Source: CAZABP01 sp964483245
GTDB lineage: Bacteria; Planctomycetota; UBA1135; UBA2386
Reading direction: 5' to 3'
Length of the DNA stretch: 33,591 bases
Assembly (NCBI GenBank): GCA_964483245.1
Contig: CAZABP010000049.1
Span: 1 to 33,591, forward strand
Made by a program: the position numbers and the translations under genes. Under the pieces are notes generated by a model. That model did not search any database, was not told where the DNA came from, and saw nothing but the letters and a program-made list of their open reading frames with translations. The first letter of the stretch is position 1; each line of letters starts with the position of its first letter. This document shows positions 29,752 through 33,591 of the stretch, piece after piece.

Positions 29752-32736
29752 ATGACCCAATCCAAGCTGCTGTTTGCGCTCATCCTGCTGCTCTGCGCCG
29801 GTGTCGGACTGATGTTCGGCACCGGCGTGCTGTCCCCGGATGAGGCGCAGACCGTCGCCTGGACCGAAGCGGACGAGATCACGCTCGAAGCACCGCCCCC
29901 CGAGGCGATGGAAGGGAACGCTGGGGAGCTGCCGAACGGCTCCAGCCGCCAGGAGATCGAAGGAGAGCTGCTCGCGGCCGCGCCGGCCGAGGAAGACGTC
30001 GAGCGTCCCGACATCCGGCTGCGCGGCCGCGTCGTCGACGGCTTCGGCCAACCGGTGGCCGCGGCGCAGGTGCAGCTCGAGATCGAGCGCAACCGCGGCG
30101 GCCGCGGCGGCCCCGGCCGCTTCGAGCGGCAGCAGATCCGCAAGCCGGTGACGACCGGCAGCGACGGTCGGTTCGCGTTCGAGGGGAAGGGTTTCCGCGA
30201 GCTGCGGATCACACTGCAGCTGACGCATCCGCGGTTCGCGCCGACGTTCACCGAGCACGACTTCCGGAACGCCGGCGGAGACCTCGATCTCGGCGACGTG
30301 CGGATCCGCGTGGGTGGCGAGATCCGCGGCCTCGTCACGAACCTGGATGGCAGCCCGGTGGCGCAGGCCGACGTCGTCGCGCATCCGCAGGGCGGCAACC
30401 GCCTGATGTGGAGCGGGTCGCGCGCGGAGCTGCTGCCGCCGGTCAAGACCGACAACAACGGCCAGTTCCGGCTCGAGCACCTGATGGCCGGCGACTACCG
30501 GGTCGAAGCCTCGGCGACGCGGATGCTGCGCGCGATGTCCGACCGCGTCACGGTCGACGATGAACTGGTCGAGGAGATCGAGCCGCTGCGGCTCGGTCCC
30601 GGCCATGAGCTGCAAGGCGTCGTGTTCGCACCGGATGGGAAGCCGGTGCAGGGCGCGCGCGTGAACCTGACGCTGCAGGACCGCGGATCGAACCCCGGCA
30701 TGCAGCGGACCGATCAGCAGGGCAGGTTCGCGTTCGACCATCTGTCGAGCGGCGCGCTGACGATGCGCGTGCAGGCCGACGGCTACCTGACCTGGATCCA
30801 ATCGGACATCCTGCCGGCACAGGCAGGGCCGATCACGGTCAACCTGCGCGACGGCCTCAAGATCACCGGCGAAGTGCGCAGCGCCGTCACCAACGAGCTG
30901 CTGACCAGCTATGGCGCGCAAGTGCGCCGGATCGGCGGTCTGCCGGCCGACCAGAACGTCGTCGCGCAGAGCGAGGCGACGTTCGAGCAGCTGCGGCAGC
31001 AGATGCAGAGCATGCGCGAGCAGATGCAGCAGCTCGGCCCCGATGCACCGGAGGCACAGCAGCGCCGGCAGGCGATGACGCAACAGTTCCGCGCCCTCGC
31101 CGAACGGATGCGCGAACAGGAGCGCGACCTCACCGAGCTGCGCAACCGGCGCGGGCGTGACGGGGGACGCGACGGCGGACGCGGGGGTCGCGGCGGTGGC
31201 CGCGGCGGGCCGCAGCAGGGCATGAACCTCCCCGGCGACACCGGCAAGGCGGTCGCGCGCCCGGATGGCCGCTTCTCGTTCGGCGGCCTCGACGAAGGGA
31301 TCTACGTCGTCGACATCGGCGCGCCGGACCACGCACGGCTGCGTTCGCAGCCGGTCGAGCTGCGCGCCGGCCAAGCGGTGCCGCACCTGACGCTGGTCGT
31401 CGAGCGCGGGCTGTTCGTGCAGGGCGTCGTGCGCGAAGCGAGCGGCGGCGAGCCGCTCGCCGGCAGCGACGTCGAGCTGATGGTGATCCGCGACAACGGC
31501 GACAGTCCGGACAATCCGTTCACCGCGCTGCGGCGGCAGTTCGGTCCGCGCGGCTTCCCGCTCCAGCGCACGAAGACGAATGCGAAGGGCGAGTTCACGA
31601 TCGCCAATGTCCCGGCCGGCCGCTATGCGGTCCGTGCGCAGGCGCGCCATCACTCGGATGCGACGACGGACACGTTCGATCTGGCCCAGGATCGCAACGG
31701 CGTCGAGCTGAGCCTCGGCGCGCTCGCGACGCTGCACGGCCGGGTCCACGGCATCCCGCCGCATCGGATCGAGGAGGCGGCGGTGCACGTGTTCGGCGGA
31801 CCGGGCAACATGCGCAATGTCGACGTCAAGCCGGATGGGAGCTACGAGCTGACCGATCTGCAGCCGGGCGACCTGCTCGTGCGCGCCGTCGTCGGCGACA
31901 TGCGCACCGTGCTCGGCAGCGAGCTGATGCAGCTGTTCGGACGCATGCGCGGCGGCAACCAGAACGGCGAGGCTGCGCAGCTCCCGCACGACGTGACGCT
32001 GGCGGCCGGGGAACGCAAGCAGCTCGATCTACAGGCGCGCGTCGAGGAGACCGGCACCGTGCTCGGCGTGGTCATGCGCAACGGACTCCCGGCGAAGGGA
32101 CTGCGGGTCACGCTGCGCACGCAGCAGACGGAGCAGAACGGCGCGGAGCAGGGTCGCGGGGGCCGCGGCGAACGCGTGGAGTTCGCGATCCGGGGAGGTG
32201 AACGGTTCGGCGGGCGGATCAACAACTTCCTCGGACGCGCGCAGAACGCGACGACCGACGGCAAGGGTGAGTTCCGGTTCGAACGCGTGCCGCTCGGCAG
32301 CTACGACCTGACCGTGTCGAGCGGGAACGGGCGCGGCGCGACCGAGCTGCACAAGGAGACGCTGCAGGTGCGCGCCGAAGCGGAGACGCGCACCAGCGTG
32401 TCACTGCTGTCCGGCGTCGTGCTCGGCCGGATGAAGGCCGAAGCAGACGTCGACGCCACCAAGCTGACCGGCAACGTGCAGCTGCTGCGCGGGATCAAGG
32501 AGCGGCCGGCCGACATGCAGGCCTGGAACCGCGAGAACCAGACGATCACGGTGCCGATCCGCGGCGGGAGCTTCCGCTCGAACGACGTGGCGGCCGGTGA
32601 GTACCTGCTGATCGCGACGATCCGCGGCCGCGAGCCGGTCGAACGCGCGATCTACGTGACGGCCGGCGGCGAGACCGCGCTCGAGCTGCAGGCCGGCAAA
32701 CCACGCGGCGGCGGCGGCGGCCAGCAAGGGCGGTAG
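29752..32736 (+). CDS. Membrane-anchored multi-domain carboxypeptidase-regulatory-like protein with RGG insertion
   Basis: A 994-residue protein. Residues 6-24 form one hydrophobic anchor or uncleaved signal; an acidic Glu/Ala/Pro linker follows to about 85. The rest consists of at least seven Ig-like carboxypeptidase-regulatory modules beginning near residues 89, 189, 284, 369, 552, 659 and 769. Each starts with G.V....G.PV..A.V and ends with a GRF.F..L..G.Y.V strand pair. Module four is interrupted by about 95 residues: a Gln/Met/Arg coiled coil (about 400-460) and an Arg-Gly-rich stretch (about 465-489). No catalytic site is seen. A structural or adhesive envelope role is inferred. The ATG at 29752 lies 123 bases after the second propeller gene; 29629-29751 holds no gene. 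Confidence 0.8.
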   Translation: MTQSKLLFALILLLCAGVGLMFGTGVLSPDEAQTVAWTEADEITLEAPPPEAMEGNAGELPNGSSRQEIEGELLAAAPAEEDVERPDIRLRGRVVDGFGQPVAAAQVQLEIERNRGGRGGPGRFERQQIRKPVTTGSDGRFAFEGKGFRELRITLQLTHPRFAPTFTEHDFRNAGGDLDLGDVRIRVGGEIRGLVTNLDGSPVAQADVVAHPQGGNRLMWSGSRAELLPPVKTDNNGQFRLEHLMAGDYRVEASATRMLRAMSDRVTVDDELVEEIEPLRLGPGHELQGVVFAPDGKPVQGARVNLTLQDRGSNPGMQRTDQQGRFAFDHLSSGALTMRVQADGYLTWIQSDILPAQAGPITVNLRDGLKITGEVRSAVTNELLTSYGAQVRRIGGLPADQNVVAQSEATFEQLRQQMQSMREQMQQLGPDAPEAQQRRQAMTQQFRALAERMREQERDLTELRNRRGRDGGRDGGRGGRGGGRGGPQQGMNLPGDTGKAVARPDGRFSFGGLDEGIYVVDIGAPDHARLRSQPVELRAGQAVPHLTLVVERGLFVQGVVREASGGEPLAGSDVELMVIRDNGDSPDNPFTALRRQFGPRGFPLQRTKTNAKGEFTIANVPAGRYAVRAQARHHSDATTDTFDLAQDRNGVELSLGALATLHGRVHGIPPHRIEEAAVHVFGGPGNMRNVDVKPDGSYELTDLQPGDLLVRAVVGDMRTVLGSELMQLFGRMRGGNQNGEAAQLPHDVTLAAGERKQLDLQARVEETGTVLGVVMRNGLPAKGLRVTLRTQQTEQNGAEQGRGGRGERVEFAIRGGERFGGRINNFLGRAQNATTDGKGEFRFERVPLGSYDLTVSSGNGRGATELHKETLQVRAEAETRTSVSLLSGVVLGRMKAEADVDATKLTGNVQLLRGIKERPADMQAWNRENQTITVPIRGGSFRSNDVAAGEYLLIATIRGREPVERAIYVTAGGETALELQAGKPRGGGGGQQGR

Positions 32737-32766
32737 ACTTCGGCGCCGTTCCGCTGGAGTCTCCCG

Positions 32767-33540
32767 ATCCGTCTGCTGACCGTTCTCCTGGTGTTGCTGC
32801 TCGCCGCGCTGGCGACGGTGGCGGCGTTCGCCGGGCTGATGTCGCTGCGCAAGGAGCCGATTCCGACCGCGGAGCCATACCGCGAGCCGCTCGAGATCGG
32901 GCCACCGGCGGACCCGCAGGGCCTGCCGCCGGTGCAACCACTGCGGCTCACCGCCGAAGCGACGCTGCCGTCGGCAGCGCCGACCCTGCTGCCGGCGACG
33001 CGGGCGCTGCAGGTGGACGTGACCGGCGACTTCCCGGCCGACCACGGGCCACTGGGGATCGCGCTGCGCTCCGGCACGACGAAAGCCCTGCTCGGCTGGC
33101 ATCCGCTGGCAGCGGATCGGCGGAGCGTGCAGTTCCCCGACGTGCCGGTCGGGCCGATCGAGCTGCTGCTCGCCGAGCAGCGGAGCTTCGCGGCGGCGAG
33201 CTGGCTGCTCCGGGTGCAGGCGGAGCTGGAGGCCGGCGATGGCCCCGCGACGCGGGAGCTTCCGCTCGCACTGCAGCAGGTCACGCTCGTGCTGCAGGGA
33301 GCCGCGCGTGAAGACGTGCGCGTGCGGCTCCAGCGCGTCGGGGCCCCGGACTGGGTCTGCGGCCGCCCGCTGAGCCTCGAAGCGTCCGGCGGCGACGAGC
33401 TGTCGCTTGGACTGCTCGGCGCCGGCACCTACGACGTCGAGTGGATCGGTGCGCAGCCGGCGGCACCGGTGCGCGTCATGGTCCCGGGACCGGAACGCGT
33501 GCCGGTCACGCTGCAGCCAGCGCCCCCGGCGCGGCGCTGA
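32767..33540 (+). CDS. Small anchored protein of unknown function, start codon unclear
   Basis: A protein of about 257 residues if translation begins at 32767, with one N-terminal membrane segment (IRLLTVLLVLLLAALATVAA), a Pro-rich linker, and a beta-rich outer part with motifs such as VQFPDVPVGPIELLLAEQ and LLGAGTYDVEWIG. These resemble the ends of carboxypeptidase-regulatory-like modules, so it may be a companion of the large gene just upstream (30 bases). The first standard start is GTG at 32791, which removes a third of the membrane helix. GGAG (32756-32759) is well placed for ATC at 32767, giving Arg at position two and a full helix. A rare ATC start, or a CTG within the helix, must be considered. 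No function can be assigned. Confidence 0.6.
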   Translation: MRLLTVLLVLLLAALATVAAFAGLMSLRKEPIPTAEPYREPLEIGPPADPQGLPPVQPLRLTAEATLPSAAPTLLPATRALQVDVTGDFPADHGPLGIALRSGTTKALLGWHPLAADRRSVQFPDVPVGPIELLLAEQRSFAAASWLLRVQAELEAGDGPATRELPLALQQVTLVLQGAAREDVRVRLQRVGAPDWVCGRPLSLEASGGDELSLGLLGAGTYDVEWIGAQPAAPVRVMVPGPERVPVTLQPAPPARR

Positions 33541-33591
33541 GAGGCTGTTCCTAAATCCCCGCGTCGCGCCGAGGCCGAGCGAGGCGGTCGC
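33541..33591. other. Window-end segment, possible repeat edge
   Basis: The last 51 bases hold no gene. They begin GAGGCTGTTCCTAAATCCCC, a locally AT-richer sequence unlike its surroundings and reminiscent of terminal inverted repeats of some insertion sequences. The partner end is not in the window, so this is unconfirmed. Confidence 0.2.

Noticed and set aside
31147..31218. Tandem DNA repeat or CRISPR-like array in the GC-rich RGG segment
   Set aside because: The units are short, irregular Arg/Gly codons inside an open frame, without constant repeats and spacers.
29668..31989. 773-residue minus-strand frame opposite the large repeat protein
   Set aside because: Antisense shadow; the plus strand shows repeated Ig-like modules with a membrane anchor.
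1..33591. tRNA or rRNA genes
   Set aside because: No cloverleaf with TTC-A-A arm or rRNA-like stretch was recognised on either strand by eye.

Overview
The window is a 33.6 kb piece of a very GC-rich bacterial chromosome (roughly 70% G+C). Genes are packed tightly, many touch by ATGA/GTGA/TGATG overlaps, and Shine-Dalgarno sequences are scarce. Gene content suggests a planctomycete-like bacterium (Planctomycetota, moderate confidence): secreted beta-propeller-like proteins with a beta-rich tail, a large carboxypeptidase-regulatory-like repeat protein, and separate lineage-typical housekeeping genes. No tRNA, rRNA, CRISPR array, complete insertion sequence or phage gene was recognised, and no gene-free stretch exceeds about 300 bases.

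Layout. (1) 1-1705, minus: glmU followed by prs (ATGA overlap; prs cut by the window edge). (2) 1823-7712: a secreted cytochrome b562-like protein, a DMT/EamA permease, a long-form isocitrate dehydrogenase whose stop codon lies in a strong G-quadruplex motif, a secreted TPR protein and an acyl-CoA dehydrogenase. (3) 7807-18304: a surface-glycan region. It holds a KpsS/KpsC-like capsule protein, an overlapping minus-strand set of four genes (GT2 glycosyltransferase, a flippase fused to a GT4 glycosyltransferase, a nucleotidyltransferase-fold protein, a type I phosphodiesterase), two further GT4 enzymes and an unrelated birA. (4) 18315-19780: an XRE-type regulator with a nearby palindrome, and rsmJ. 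(5) 23690-19768, minus: a mixed housekeeping operon aroF-tpiA-secG-yicC-gmk-coaC. The CoaC-type protein stands alone and lacks the usual substrate-clamp cysteine. (6) 23803-25203: an aromatic-amino-acid-decarboxylase-like enzyme divergent from aroF.

(7) 25164-29628 is the most interesting part. A clear cobalamin riboswitch (core about 26777-26910, plus strand) precedes two tandem, paralogous, secreted propeller-like proteins. Divergently transcribed from the same intergenic region are a secreted protein made of two copies of a ~110-residue domain and an eight-cysteine Fe-S protein that resembles a shortened epoxyqueuosine reductase (QueG), a cobalamin-using family. The window may therefore hold an uncharacterised B12-responsive envelope locus, loosely analogous to the Bacteroides BtuG surface propellers; that function is inference, the riboswitch is directly visible. 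(8) 29752-33540: a 994-residue membrane-anchored protein of repeated Ig-like modules interrupted by a coiled-coil/RGG insertion, then a small anchored companion that seems to lack a normal start codon at the expected place.
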